Positions 1 through 8,747 of a stretch of DNA of 64,000 bases are shown here, in pieces. Numbering within the stretch: the stretch's first letter is position 1; every line of letters starts with the position of its first letter. The stretch is from Bradyrhizobium rifense. GTDB taxonomy: Bacteria > Pseudomonadota > Alphaproteobacteria > Rhizobiales > Xanthobacteraceae. The stretch is from positions 259,374 through 323,373 of the forward strand of contig NZ_VSSS01000024.1 in NCBI RefSeq assembly GCF_008123425.1. Reading direction: 5' to 3'. Under the pieces are notes generated by a model, which was given only the letters and a program-made list of their open reading frames with translations, was not told the origin of the DNA and ran no database searches. Position numbers and translations under genes: made by a program.

Positions 1-481
1 TCGACGGCGAGGCCTGCAGCGCCATCTGATTGACGTTGACGACCTGCAAGCCGCCGAAGCCGTTGGCGGCGACGTTGGGCGCAGCACCATTCTGGATGTT
101 GTAGCCCATCAGCTGGAAGCCGGCTGTGTTGACGAGGTTGCCCGTGCTGTCGGGCACGAACGAGCCGGCGCGGGTGAGGAAGTTGTTTCCGTTGGTGTCC
201 TGCACGACGAAGAAGCCGTTGCCCTGGACCGCGAGGTCCGTCGTCGAAGTCGTGAACTGGAGGTTGCCGGGATCGGTGATGGCGTAGCGGACCGTGGTCT
301 CGACCGCGCCGGAATCGTAATTACCGGAGCCGCTCTTCAGGATCAGCGAGGAGAATTCCGTCGAAGCCCGCTTGTAGCCGACCGTATTGACGTTCGCGAT
401 GTTGTCCGAGACCGTCGACAGCTTGTTGGACTGCGCGTTCATACCGGAAACGCCGGTGCGCATAACACCATACAGGCTCAT
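1..481 (-). CDS. flgE: Flagellar hook protein FlgE (N-terminal part, cut by window edge)
   Basis: Hook subunit of the flagellum, exported through the flagellar type III apparatus and polymerised on the distal rod. About 160 N-terminal residues are present and the rest lies beyond position 1. The start MSLYGVMRTGVSGMNAQSNK leads into the rod/hook motif DNIANVNTVGYKRA, which forms the conserved N-terminal coiled-coil segment of FlgE, FlgF and FlgG. A strong ribosome binding site, AAAGGAG, sits 8 bases before the ATG. FlgE is preferred over FlgF or FlgG because both of those are encoded elsewhere in the window. The 115-bp gap before it, with a 9-bp inverted repeat, suggests its own promoter. Confidence 0.9.
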   Translation of the reverse strand, partial: MSLYGVMRTGVSGMNAQSNKLSTVSDNIANVNTVGYKRASTEFSSLILKSGSGNYDSGAVETTVRYAITDPGNLQFTTSTTDLAVQGNGFFVVQDTNGNNFLTRAGSFVPDSTGNLVNTAGFQLMGYNIQNGAAPNVAANGFGGLQVVNVNQMALQASPS

Positions 482-549
482 AGATTGGGCTCCTTTGACA
501 GATTGTCGTTACAATGGGGGATCTTGCTTGCGCGGGGCTGATGATTGGA

Positions 550-580
550 GACGATGCACAACTTCATGCGATGCATCGTC
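550..580 (-). promoter_or_regulatory. Inverted repeat between transglycosylase gene and flgE
   Basis: GACGATGCA (550-558) is perfectly repeated in inverse orientation as TGCATCGTC (572-580), with a 13-nt loop. It lies 16 bases after the stop codon of the upstream gene and about 70 bases before the flgE start. No T-run follows on the minus strand, so it is either a weak terminator, a leader hairpin or an operator. Confidence 0.35.
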
Positions 581-596
581 ATTTCACGTCGTTGAT

Positions 597-1175
597 TCAC
601 GTTGTCTTGGGTTGGCAGAATGAGCGCGCCTTGTCGGTCCACGCGCCGAAGCCGCTGGAGACGAGATGCGCGACGATGTGGCAAACGTAGCGTTTCTGCG
701 CCGGTTGATTGTTGGGGCCGGCATTGTAGCGGGCGACCGCCATGGTCCAGCTTCCCTCGCGTTGCTTCAGCTCCTTGAGGAAGCGCGCGGCGTAGTCGAC
801 GTTCCTGGCCGGATCGAACATCGCCCGCACCGACGTGAACTTGTCGCCGTGAAAATAATGGTTGATCTGCATGCAGCCGAGATCGATCAGCTTGATGCCC
901 TTGGCTCGCATCGCTTCGAAATTCGCCATCGCATCATTCATGTCCCTGGCGAACACGGTCTGCCCTTCCGCACCGAGCGCGTAGGGATAGAGTGCGCCAC
1001 GCCGGCCGGTCTCGGTGAGGCCGACGGCATAGAGAATGCCGAGCGGAATCCCGTGCTGCTGCGATGCGCGCGCCATCTCGCGCTCGCAGGGGCGCGCAGT
1101 GTCGGTCGCCGCCGCCTCGGCGGCGCTACAGATAAACAGGGCCGCGACGAGTGTGCGGCGCCACGTCCTGGTCAT
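597..1175 (-). CDS. Lytic transglycosylase SLT domain protein (flagellar locus)
   Basis: Periplasmic muramidase-type enzyme expected to cleave peptidoglycan glycan strands, here probably making room for the rod. 192 aa. A signal peptide (RRTLVAALFICSAAEAAA) is followed by the SLT fold: probable catalytic Glu55 in GLTETGRRG, then LGCMQINHYF, equivalent to the GLMQIN motif, then AVARYNAGPNNQP. Its first 50 bases overlap the end of fliK in another frame; no other ATG would keep the signal peptide, so this start is favoured. It sits between fliK and flgE, as similar genes do in rhizobial flagellar clusters. Gene name not certain. Confidence 0.85.
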   Translation of the reverse strand: MTRTWRRTLVAALFICSAAEAAATDTARPCEREMARASQQHGIPLGILYAVGLTETGRRGALYPYALGAEGQTVFARDMNDAMANFEAMRAKGIKLIDLGCMQINHYFHGDKFTSVRAMFDPARNVDYAARFLKELKQREGSWTMAVARYNAGPNNQPAQKRYVCHIVAHLVSSGFGAWTDKARSFCQPKTT

Positions 1176-2481
1176 GGCGTGCCTCCTGGTTGGGCTGCTG
1201 ATCCTGCCGGGCTTGCTTGGCTCCGCCGTCCGATTGACCGGACGACGTGCCCGCGCCGCTGAACGCGCCTTGCGACTGGGATGATTGCTGTTGCTGGCTC
1301 GCGAGTTGCGACTGCGACTGGCCGGATCCGGCCTGGAATCCGTCGAGCGAGCCGTGCTGTACGGGCGCGACGTCGGCCACGTAGCCCGCCGACTGCATCA
1401 GGTCACGGATTTGGTCGCGCTGCTGATCCAGCATCGTGCTGGTGTCCTTGCGTTGCGCGGCAAGCTGAACCGACACCTCGGTGCCGACGAGACGAAGGCG
1501 CACGGTGACATTGCCGAGATCCGGCGGCTCGAGATTGACGGTGAGGATCTTGACCGGCTGATCCGGTGCATTGCCCTGGGCGCCCACGAGATCGGCACCG
1601 GCGGATGCGGCCGGCGCGGCCGAGCTCTTCAGATCCGACACCACCGCGTTCGCGACCTGCTGGCTCGCGCTGAACTGCGCAACGGGAGGCAGATGGGTCT
1701 CCTGCTGAACCACCGTGACCTTGGTCGTTTCCGGCAAGGCGTCGCGGCTCGCGGACTTGGCGGCGCGCTCGACATTCGCCGTGACGGCTTCGAACCCGGA
1801 TGTGGCGCCCGGCATCGCTTTCGGTTGAACGTCGCTTTCCTCCGGAAACGCCTGCAGCGTCGCAGCGGCCGGCTGCGCGCGCGGCCCGGAAGCATCGGCC
1901 GTGGAACGCGCGGCAGTCGACGGCGCGACGGTCGATGAGGTTGCGGAGGACCGCGCGACATTTTCCGTCGCCACCTTCGCGTCGGTCACGCTCTGAACTT
2001 CGCGCTTCGCAGTCGAGGTTCGTTCGTCGCGGGTCGAGGTGTCGTTCTTGTCGCTCGACGGCTGCGGCGTCTGCATCGTCACGGCCTGAGCTGCTGCGAG
2101 TTCCTGCCCCACGACCGTCGGAGCGCTCAATCTGGCCGGGACGTCCGCCTTCGCCGTTTGATCGACCGGCTCTTTCTTGGTCGACGATTTAGGCTCCTCG
2201 GTGCGCTCGTGCACCGGCTCGTCCTTCGACGTGTCGGGCTCGGTCAGCTGGGCCAGGCGCGGGCGTACCGAAGCAGTTTTTGCAGTCGTGTCACCGCCCT
2301 GATCGTTCAGCGCCCGCTTGGCCATGTTCGAGACCGTGTGGAGCAGATCGTGAAACGATGAATCGTCCGCGGTTTTCGCACCCGTCGTCGCCGTGCCCTT
2401 CGCCGAGCGGGACACCCCGCGCGTAAGAGTTTCGGCGAGGCCTGCGAAAAGCTGTCCGGAAGTTCCGCTAAGCTTGGTCAT
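1126..2481 (-). CDS. fliK: Flagellar hook-length control protein FliK (MotD)
   Basis: Secreted ruler protein that sets hook length and switches export specificity through FlhB. 451 aa. Residues 1-300 are low-complexity, rich in Thr, Ser, Ala and charged residues, as usual for FliK. The conserved C-terminal Flg_hook domain (about residues 310-375) contains LTVNLEPPDLGNVTVRLRL and a following amphipathic helix; the tail is Gln/Ser-rich. In Sinorhizobium the gene in this place was first named motD. Its ATG overlaps the motC stop by 4 bases (ATGA), so translation is probably coupled. Identity rests on the C-terminal domain and on position. Confidence 0.88.
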   Translation of the reverse strand: MTKLSGTSGQLFAGLAETLTRGVSRSAKGTATTGAKTADDSSFHDLLHTVSNMAKRALNDQGGDTTAKTASVRPRLAQLTEPDTSKDEPVHERTEEPKSSTKKEPVDQTAKADVPARLSAPTVVGQELAAAQAVTMQTPQPSSDKNDTSTRDERTSTAKREVQSVTDAKVATENVARSSATSSTVAPSTAARSTADASGPRAQPAAATLQAFPEESDVQPKAMPGATSGFEAVTANVERAAKSASRDALPETTKVTVVQQETHLPPVAQFSASQQVANAVVSDLKSSAAPAASAGADLVGAQGNAPDQPVKILTVNLEPPDLGNVTVRLRLVGTEVSVQLAAQRKDTSTMLDQQRDQIRDLMQSAGYVADVAPVQHGSLDGFQAGSGQSQSQLASQQQQSSQSQGAFSGAGTSSGQSDGGAKQARQDQQPNQEARHDQDVAPHTRRGPVYL

Positions 2482-3662
2482 GGACGGCGATCCTTGGTGA
2501 GAAGCTCCAGTTCGCCGAGCTGCGTCTGGGCACGCGCGAGCATTGCGTTCGACGACGCCAGATCGATCCGCGCCGGCGTGGGCGGCGGCTTGTCCGCCGA
2601 GATGACAGCGGTCGGACCTGCAATCGGCTTACGGACGTCGAGCGCGAGCTGGAGGGTTGCATTGAGAAGAAGGACGTCGCGCTCCACCAGCTTCGTCCGG
2701 TCGAGCGCCTTCAGCTCGGCAAAGCCGCCGTCATATTCGTCAGTGAGCGCGCGGGATGCGCCGCGGTAGAAATGGGCGCGCTCGCGATCGGGCGTGGCAT
2801 CGGCGCTGAGCGTCAGCGCCCGCTCGCCTGCGAGCCGGGTCACGGTGAGCTTGCCGCGAACCAGCGCGCCGCGCGCGATCACCAGATAGAGCTTGAGGCG
2901 GCTGGCGCGGTCGACCTGCTCCAGCAGCGCCGCGACCCGCGCAAAGCGGCGATCATCCAGCGCGAGACCAGATTGCGTCAGGCCCGTGGAAAAGCGCTGC
3001 CAGAAATCGCCGGCGTAGACCGAGTTGCGGTAGTGGCGGATATAGGCCAGCGTCAGGAACTCGAACTTGTCGAAATCCTCCGCCTGCCCGACCAGCAGGA
3101 TCTCGCGCCGCAACGCCGCCTCTTCGACCAGCGTGCCGGGCAGCAGAAGGCGCGCGTCATCGAGACGCTCGATCGCCAGCGAGGCCTCGGAACGTGCGAA
3201 CAGCGCGCCCTGGACCAGCGCCACCTGCCCGCCCATGCCGGACGGGATCGTGCGCGGCTTGACGTCCTTGAGCAGGTCCCTCGCCTCGTCCTGCCGGCCT
3301 TCGACGTAAGCGAGCGCGCCGTCGAACAGCCGCGAATCCACATTGATCTTGTCGCGCGGCAGCTTGCGGACGATCTGCGGGGCGCCGCCGCTGAGCAGAT
3401 AGATCACGACCGCCTGGCCGTTCTGCGGATTGCTCCACACGCTCGCGTCGGCAGCGAGAAATTTTTCGCCGATCTGCCGGATCAGCGCGATGTGGCTGGC
3501 ATGCGCCGCGGTGTCGCCATTGGCGATGCCGTCCTGCACCGCCTGCAGCGCGCGGACGAGCTCAAACGGCTCTCCGGACGGCGCTGTCGGTTCGGCAGAT
3601 GCGCGCGTCGCCACAAGCGACAGCACCATCAGCATCACGGCGCGGAGCAGCGGCCTGGTCAA
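2478..3662 (-). CDS. motC: Periplasmic motility protein MotC
   Basis: Rhizobial accessory motor protein; in Sinorhizobium MotC is periplasmic and is thought to act on the MotB stator. The TTG start at 3662 overlaps the motB stop, giving 394 aa with signal peptide LTRPLLRAVMLMVLSLVATR then ASA. An ATG nine codons further in (3635) is possible. Upstream in-frame sequence lies inside motB and does not look like protein. The mature part is helical with several PLRxE/ALxG-like repeats and mentions of LVQGALFARSEASLA, consistent with tetratricopeptide-like helices. Order motB-motC-fliK matches Sinorhizobium. MotE, its reported chaperone, is also encoded in the window. Confidence 0.85.
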   Translation of the reverse strand: MTRPLLRAVMLMVLSLVATRASAEPTAPSGEPFELVRALQAVQDGIANGDTAAHASHIALIRQIGEKFLAADASVWSNPQNGQAVVIYLLSGGAPQIVRKLPRDKINVDSRLFDGALAYVEGRQDEARDLLKDVKPRTIPSGMGGQVALVQGALFARSEASLAIERLDDARLLLPGTLVEEAALRREILLVGQAEDFDKFEFLTLAYIRHYRNSVYAGDFWQRFSTGLTQSGLALDDRRFARVAALLEQVDRASRLKLYLVIARGALVRGKLTVTRLAGERALTLSADATPDRERAHFYRGASRALTDEYDGGFAELKALDRTKLVERDVLLLNATLQLALDVRKPIAGPTAVISADKPPPTPARIDLASSNAMLARAQTQLGELELLTKDRRP

Positions 3663-4978
3663 GGGCGCTTCTCCCGGATCAGGATTTCGATACGACGGTT
3701 TTGCGCGGCGGCCGGATCGTTCTGAAGCTTTGGCCGGCGGTCGGCATAGCCTTCGACATGCTCGATCCGCTGCGCATCGACGCCGGAGCGAACCAGCATG
3801 TAGTAGGCCATCTGCGCGCGCGCCGTGGACAGCCGCCAATTGTCATAGTTATCCGACTTGTAGGGCCGATTGTCGGTATGACCGCGGACGATGATCATGC
3901 CGCGGCGCTTGGCGATCAGCGGGCCGATCTTGTCGATGACGCGCACGAGTTCCGGCCTCGGCTCGGCCGAGCCGACCGCGAACATGCCGAAGGTCGCATC
4001 GTCGGTCAGGCTGACCAGCAGACCGTCCTCGACCTGACGGACCTCGGCCACCGGCCCGGCGCCGGCCTTGATATCCGACAGGGCATCGGCGATCGCAGAC
4101 TGAAGCTGCTTGACGGTCGGCTGCTGGGTCTGGGCCGCGTCACGTGGCTCGGATTCCTTCGGAGCATCGGTGGGACGGGCCTGCGGCCCGACGTTGGCCT
4201 GGAGGTTGGCCTGCGCATTCGGTTGAACGGTGCCGTCGCGCGCAGACGATGATGGCGCCGGTCCCGGCGGCAGCAATGGCGACTGGCTCGTGGACGACGC
4301 TTGCGCGTCGGGGGCCAAGCTGCCGCCGGCATCATCGGTCCTGCCGCGACGCGGCTCGCCCTGATTTGTGCCGGCCGGATTGTCGCGCGCGGAAGCATTC
4401 GGCTTCGGCTCGCCGTCCATGATCCTGTCAGCTTCCTTCGAAGCCTCGGGCGCGAGCTTCCAATAGCCGGGATCGAACGGGTCGCGATAGGCGTCGCCGC
4501 CCTTGAGGCCATCCTCTTCGGCCGACGTCAGCGCACCGGCACGCCGCTGGCCCGAGGCCTGGTTCGAGCTCGCCGCGATTTCGGCAAGCGTTGCGTAGGG
4601 ATCGCGGAACAGGACCTTCTCTTCGTAGAAGGGCGGCTTCTCGGCCGTCGGCGAGTCGCCGCGGCGCTCCTCGTTCGGCCCGGACGGCTGGCGCTTGCCA
4701 TCCTGTCCCTCGAACGTCGTCGGCTCCTTCTTGGTGAGGTCCTTCAGGCCCTTCGGCGCGGGCGCGTTCTCCGCGAGCTTGATCGGATTGAAGTAGCTCG
4801 CAACCACCTGTTTCTGGTCCTGGTTGAGCGCATTGAGCAGCCACATCACCAGGAAGAACGCCATCATCGCGGTCATGAAGTCCGCGTAGGCAATCTTCCA
4901 AACGCCACCGTGCGGCTTCTCGTCTTCGAAAGCGCTCCGCCGACGGATAATGACGAGCTCGTGCTTGACCTCCTCCAT
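3659..4978 (-). CDS. motB: Flagellar motor stator protein MotB
   Basis: Stator subunit that anchors the proton channel to peptidoglycan. 439 aa. One membrane segment near residues 29-50 carries the proton-binding Asp33 in IAYADFMTAMMAFFLVMW. Residues 90-290 form a long proline-, serine- and glutamate-rich linker, longer than in E. coli MotB. The C-terminal OmpA-like peptidoglycan-binding domain (about 300-438) contains GHTDNRPYKSDNYDNWRLS and ends RRIEILIREKRP. The gene is separated from motA, as in Sinorhizobium. It follows the fliH-like gene by 7 bases. Confidence 0.95.
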   Translation of the reverse strand: MEEVKHELVIIRRRSAFEDEKPHGGVWKIAYADFMTAMMAFFLVMWLLNALNQDQKQVVASYFNPIKLAENAPAPKGLKDLTKKEPTTFEGQDGKRQPSGPNEERRGDSPTAEKPPFYEEKVLFRDPYATLAEIAASSNQASGQRRAGALTSAEEDGLKGGDAYRDPFDPGYWKLAPEASKEADRIMDGEPKPNASARDNPAGTNQGEPRRGRTDDAGGSLAPDAQASSTSQSPLLPPGPAPSSSARDGTVQPNAQANLQANVGPQARPTDAPKESEPRDAAQTQQPTVKQLQSAIADALSDIKAGAGPVAEVRQVEDGLLVSLTDDATFGMFAVGSAEPRPELVRVIDKIGPLIAKRRGMIIVRGHTDNRPYKSDNYDNWRLSTARAQMAYYMLVRSGVDAQRIEHVEGYADRRPKLQNDPAAAQNRRIEILIREKRP

Positions 4979-4985
4979 GGTGAAA

Positions 4986-5687
4986 CTACCGGCGCGCCTC
5001 TTTCAGCCGATCCATCCACGTCGAGATCTGCGTCTCGATCGTGGTCTGATCGGCGAGGACACGAACCTCGACGGTGTCGGCGGACTGATATTCGACGCCA
5101 GAGCGGCCGGCCAGATTGAGTTGCGCCCTGACGAGGTCGATGAGCTCGCTGGGGCCGGTGACGCGGAACGCCGGCACCGGGGATTTCGACGTCAGCGCCG
5201 AGATCTGCTCGACCAGGGATCCGATCGCCTTGTCGCGGACCGCATCGGCGAGGAACGGCAGCAATATCCGGGCGACCGAGCTTGCAATGTTGCTCTCGAT
5301 CTCGCGGCAGGCAGAGTCGAATCCGTTGACGATCGCGACCGCCTGCTGGTCGGACCATTTGGCCCGCTCCTCGCCGAGCCGGATCGCGCTGCGGACGCGC
5401 TCTTCGGCGAGCTTGGATTCGCCTTCCGCTAGGCCTGCGGTATGGCCGCGTCGATAGGCATCTTCGAGCAGATTGACCGGCGCGGCTTCGGGCGTGGGCG
5501 CCGGAGGCGGCTGAAGTTGCGGCTGGGCCTGCGCCTGGCGTTGCGCTTGAGGCTGCGATTGAGGCTCGCGCCGAATCTCCTTTCTCGTCAGGACGTCCTG
5601 GATCTTGGGCGGCGGAGGCGGCGGCGGCGACTTGGCCCGGCCGTTCGCGTCGAATTGGGTCAGGAGCTTTCCGATTGCCGCGTTCAT
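4986..5687 (-). CDS. fliH: FliH-like flagellar export ATPase regulator
   Basis: Probable cytoplasmic partner of the FliI export ATPase. 233 aa. Residues 20-75 are proline- and glutamine-rich (PPPPPPP and QPQAQRQAQAQPQLQ). Then comes the helical segment AYRRGHTAGLAEGESKLAEE, a GxxxG-type pattern as in FliH, and a C-terminal domain with VARILLPFLADAVRD and VRAQLNLAG. FliH is poorly conserved, so the assignment depends on this architecture and on the place between fliF and motB. It overlaps the fliF stop by 4 bases. fliI itself is about 18 kb away. Confidence 0.7.
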   Translation of the reverse strand: MNAAIGKLLTQFDANGRAKSPPPPPPPKIQDVLTRKEIRREPQSQPQAQRQAQAQPQLQPPPAPTPEAAPVNLLEDAYRRGHTAGLAEGESKLAEERVRSAIRLGEERAKWSDQQAVAIVNGFDSACREIESNIASSVARILLPFLADAVRDKAIGSLVEQISALTSKSPVPAFRVTGPSELIDLVRAQLNLAGRSGVEYQSADTVEVRVLADQTTIETQISTWMDRLKEARR

Positions 5688-7309
5688 GCCGGCTCCTCGC
5701 GTCGCATCCAGTCTTTAAGGATTGCTGCCGCCTGCATCTGATCGAGGCGGACGATCTGCTCCAGCCGCTTCTGCGGCGTACGCTGCATCTTGCCTTCGAG
5801 GTCCTCGACGAGGTTGAGCTCGGGATCCTGGCTATCGGCCAATGCAAGGGCCGTAGCAGCCTCGAGCTCGGCGGCCTCGGCAGCCTCGGTCTGCTCCTGC
5901 GCGGCGCGATGGGCCAGGATGCCGTTGACCGCGGGCCGAAGCCCGAACCAGACCAGCATCGAAGCGACGGCCAGGATCGTCACCGCATTGATGACGCTGC
6001 CGAGCTGCTTGTTCATCATCTCGACGAAGCTGATCGGCGGTACCGGCGCGAGCTCGCGCGAGCCCTCCACGAAGTCGACCGCAGTCACCTGGATCTGGTC
6101 GCCGCGCGCCTTGTCCAGTCCGCCGGCGGTCGCTGCGAGCTGGCTGATTTCGGCGAGCTTGCTGTCGACGATGGCCTGATTGGTCTTGTCGCCGAGGTCG
6201 GCGACGAGCCGCGCGCGATTGACCAGGACCGCGATGAAGAGTTTCTTGACCAAGTAACCGTCGCTGACCGTCGTCGTGGTCTTGGACGAGACCTCGAAAT
6301 TGGTAACGTCCTCGCGGCGCGTCTTGTCCTCGCTGGAGTTCTTGGTGCCGCCGGCGTTGACCTGCTGATCCGGAAGGTTCTGCTGGACCGTCGTCGGCGT
6401 CGATCGGTCGGCGTTCGACGACTTTTCGTTTTCGCGGACGTTGCGGACCGAACGCTCGGCGCGGGTCTCGGGATCGTAGACCGTCTCGTTGACCTGGCGC
6501 TTGTCGGTGGAGAGCTGCGGCGCGACGCTGACCTCGAAATTGTCCAGGCCGAGATAGGGCGTCAGCGCCTTGCGGATGTTTTCCTGCACCATTCCGCCGA
6601 CGGTCTTCTGGAGGCTCGCCATCTTGGTCGGCGCGGCGCTGGCCTCGTCCTCTTCGGCCAGCAGCATCGAGCCGTCGGCGTCGAGCACGGTGACCTTGTC
6701 GCGCGTCATGCCGGGAATGGCAGCCGCGACGAGGTGGCGGATCGATTGCGCCGTGCGCGCCTCGATCGCGCCGTCGGTGCGCAGCACGACCGATGCGGAC
6801 GGCGGCTGCTGCGTCGCGCGGAACGAGCCGCGCACCGGCATCACGATGTGCACCCGCGCCGCCTTGACGCCCTTCATCAGCTGAACGGTGCGCGCAATCT
6901 CACCCTCGAGCGCGCGAAGCTTCGTGACTTCCTGCATGAAGGAGGTCAGTCCGAGCGATCCGATCTTGTCGAACAGCTCGTAACCGGCATTGGCGCTGGT
7001 CGGCAGCCCCTTCTCGGCCAGCAGCATTCGCGCCTGCGCGGTCTGACTCGGCCGCACCGAGACGGCATCGCCGGCTGCGCTGATATCGAAGGTAATGTTC
7101 TGCTCGCGCAGGGCGGCGCCGATACGCGTCACGTCTTCGCGGGACAGGCCGGTATAGAGGGATTCGAATTCCGGCCGGCTCAAGTAATAAGCACCCCCGA
7201 CCACGGTGACGAGGACGGCGAAGCCGATCAGTCCCAAGGCCATCAGACGTCGCGGCCCAAGTTCCAGCAGATTGTTGAGCAGCTGCTGTAGCTGCGCGCG
7301 ACTGAGCAT
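5684..7309 (-). CDS. fliF: Flagellar MS-ring protein FliF
   Basis: Inner-membrane ring on which the basal body is built. 541 aa from the ATG at 7309, which has GAGG four bases upstream; an ATG five codons earlier (7324) lacks a ribosome binding site. First membrane segment at about 22-43 (MALGLIGFAVLVTVVGGAYY), then the periplasmic ring-building motifs (YLSRPEFESLYTGLSREDV, ALEGEIARTVQLMKGVKAAR, VHIVMP), a charged linker rich in Ser and Asn (about 290-340), a second membrane segment near 435 (VINAVTILAVASMLVWFGLR), and a C-terminal FliG-binding tail. First gene of a unit running to the transglycosylase gene. Confidence 0.95.
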   Translation of the reverse strand: MLSRAQLQQLLNNLLELGPRRLMALGLIGFAVLVTVVGGAYYLSRPEFESLYTGLSREDVTRIGAALREQNITFDISAAGDAVSVRPSQTAQARMLLAEKGLPTSANAGYELFDKIGSLGLTSFMQEVTKLRALEGEIARTVQLMKGVKAARVHIVMPVRGSFRATQQPPSASVVLRTDGAIEARTAQSIRHLVAAAIPGMTRDKVTVLDADGSMLLAEEDEASAAPTKMASLQKTVGGMVQENIRKALTPYLGLDNFEVSVAPQLSTDKRQVNETVYDPETRAERSVRNVRENEKSSNADRSTPTTVQQNLPDQQVNAGGTKNSSEDKTRREDVTNFEVSSKTTTTVSDGYLVKKLFIAVLVNRARLVADLGDKTNQAIVDSKLAEISQLAATAGGLDKARGDQIQVTAVDFVEGSRELAPVPPISFVEMMNKQLGSVINAVTILAVASMLVWFGLRPAVNGILAHRAAQEQTEAAEAAELEAATALALADSQDPELNLVEDLEGKMQRTPQKRLEQIVRLDQMQAAAILKDWMRREEPA

Positions 7310-7613
7310 ATGACCTCGTACCATGCGATTGGTAAGGACACTCCGCTGTCAACCTTGTCTGAAGGTTGCGCGCAAACGCGAATGTGTCGCTTCGCAGGCG
7401 AGGCGTTGCAATTTTACAAGAAGTTTGAGCGACGCAGGCAGGTCGACGGCAACGGGCCGACGATCGAACGCGTTACCGCGCGATCGGCTGCAGCGTGTTG
7501 CATCAGGTCTGGCGTCGGGAGGTCGACTACGGGCACATCATGTGCCGTCACTTCCGCCGGTCACGGCGGGGACCGTGCTCCCGAGGGAGCACGGTCGTCT
7601 TGGAAGCTAGTGC
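7310..7613. promoter_or_regulatory. Intergenic region with fliF promoter and fliC1 3' end
   Basis: Gap of 304 bp between flagellin 1 and fliF, both on the minus strand. It must hold the fliF promoter. A palindrome AACCTT-N5-AAGGTT at 7351-7367 lies 42-58 bases upstream of the likely fliF start. No clear sigma-54, sigma-28 or CtrA consensus was found. No convincing ORF. Confidence 0.4.
7571..7596 (-). terminator. Hairpin after flagellin 1
   Basis: GACCGTGCTC on the plus strand pairs with GAGCACGGTC (an 11-12 bp stem, very short loop) 18 bases beyond the fliC1 stop codon. There is no T-run on the minus strand, so it may stabilise the 3' end rather than act as a simple intrinsic terminator. Confidence 0.6.
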
Positions 7614-8522
7614 TTACTTGAACAGCGAGAGGATGCTCTGGCTGTTCTGGTTGGCGATCGAGAGCGCCTGAACGCCGAGCTGCTGCTGGGTCTGGAGCGC
7701 CTGCAGGCGGGTGGATTCCGCGTTCATGTCGGCGTCGACGAGCTGACCGACACCGCGCGTCACCGAGTCCATCAAGGTCTTGACGAAGTCCGTGTTGGTC
7801 GCGATGCGGTTCTTGACGGCGCCAAGGTCGGCAGCGGCCGAAGCCACCGAGTTGAGCGCAGCAGTCACCTGCGTGATGTAGGTGCTGAGCGTGGCCTGGT
7901 CAGTCGCCGCGTCAGTCAGCGAGGTGATGTCGATCGTGTTGACCGACGCACCGCCGCTCACCGTGTCCAGGATGCCGGTGGTGGACGTGCTATAGAGCGA
8001 GTAGTTGGAGATCGTCAGGGTGATCGAGCCGATCGTCGGCGTGCCACCAACGCGAGAGAACGACGACACGAGGTCGAAGGTCGCTGGCGTTGCCGTCGTC
8101 ACGCTCAGCCAGTTCACGCCGTTGAAGGTCGCCGCATCGGCGGTACCCTTCATCTGCTGCTGGATCTGGGTGATGTCAGCCTGGATCTTGGTGCGGTCGA
8201 TGCCGGCGGTCTTGGCTTCGACCAGCAGCGCCTGGAGCTTGGTCAGGCCGCCGGTGCTGTCACCGACAACCGCGGTCAGAGCGGTATACTCGGTGTCGAC
8301 GGTCGCGGCCGACAGACCGAGCGAGTCGGAGACGGCGGAGAGCGCGGCGTTGTCGGCGCGCATCGAGGTCGCGATCGACCAATAGGCGGCGTTGTCCGAA
8401 GCCGTGGCCACGCGCTGACCGGTGGAGATCCGGTTTTCGGTAGTCTGGAGGCTGGAGCTGACGTTGCGCAGCGTCTGCAGCGCGGTCATTGCTGCGGAGT
8501 TGGTGAGCAGGCTAGAACTCAT
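7614..8522 (-). CDS. fliC: Flagellin 1 (lateral-type)
   Basis: Filament subunit, 302 aa. Conserved N-terminal D0/D1 segment (SSLLTNSAAMTALQTLRNVS, then TENRISTGQRV and ASDNAAYWSIATSMR) and C-terminal D1/D0 segment (AVKNRIATNTDFVKTLMDSV, QQLGVQALSIANQNSQSIL). The central variable region is very short. Start ATG at 8522 preceded by AAGGGGAC; an upstream in-frame ATG (8564) lies inside the leader and is rejected. It differs from flagellin 2 at only about six residues. Short flagellins of this size belong to the thin lateral flagella in Bradyrhizobium, whereas the thick subpolar flagellins are much longer. Confidence 0.95.
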   Translation of the reverse strand: MSSSLLTNSAAMTALQTLRNVSSSLQTTENRISTGQRVATASDNAAYWSIATSMRADNAALSAVSDSLGLSAATVDTEYTALTAVVGDSTGGLTKLQALLVEAKTAGIDRTKIQADITQIQQQMKGTADAATFNGVNWLSVTTATPATFDLVSSFSRVGGTPTIGSITLTISNYSLYSTSTTGILDTVSGGASVNTIDITSLTDAATDQATLSTYITQVTAALNSVASAAADLGAVKNRIATNTDFVKTLMDSVTRGVGQLVDADMNAESTRLQALQTQQQLGVQALSIANQNSQSILSLFK

Positions 8523-8527
8523 TTTTG

Positions 8528-8610
8528 ACGTCCCCTTGAAAACGATTTGAAATTTTTGGGACATACCGGGCTTGCACCGGTACGAGAGGGCGGCATCATG
8601 CCTTTGAGCT
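8528..8610 (-). promoter_or_regulatory. Structured 5' leader of flagellin 1 mRNA
   Basis: In RNA sense: a small hairpin GGCA-UGA-UGCC (8592-8602), then hairpin UACCGG-loop-CCGGUA (8564-8582, loop UGCAAGC), then AUGUCCC (8558-8564), which can pair with GGGACGU (8528-8534) covering the Shine-Dalgarno site, with one G-U pair. The same elements occur before flagellins 2 and 3. It resembles the described flg-Rhizobiales RNA motif, found before flagellar genes in Rhizobiales; this match is from memory and unchecked. Confidence 0.75.
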
Positions 8611-8625
8611 GCGAAAAAGCGCGCT

Positions 8626-8663
8626 CAACCTGTCGTAATGGCGGCGATAGCACGCGAAGTTTG
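8626..8663 (-). promoter_or_regulatory. Conserved 38-bp block upstream of flagellin 1 (probable promoter)
   Basis: On the minus strand the block starts CAAACTTCGCGTGCTA and ends ACGACAGGTTG. The same block, with exactly the same length between its ends, precedes flagellins 2 (9812-9849) and 3 (10992-11029). Constant spacing of TTCGCGYGCTA and ACGRCRGGTTG is what a promoter or activator site would show. No known sigma consensus was recognised. Confidence 0.55.
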
Positions 8664-8747
8664 CGCGAGGCTTGTGGCTCTGTGACCGGACCGCAATTCG
8701 AGACACGAAATCGCGCCTCTGACACCCGAACAGCGCACGCCAAAATG

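Noticed and set aside
5675-7291. 538-codon plus-strand frame opposite fliF
   Set aside because: Antisense shadow; composition and lack of motifs contrast with FliF on the minus strand.
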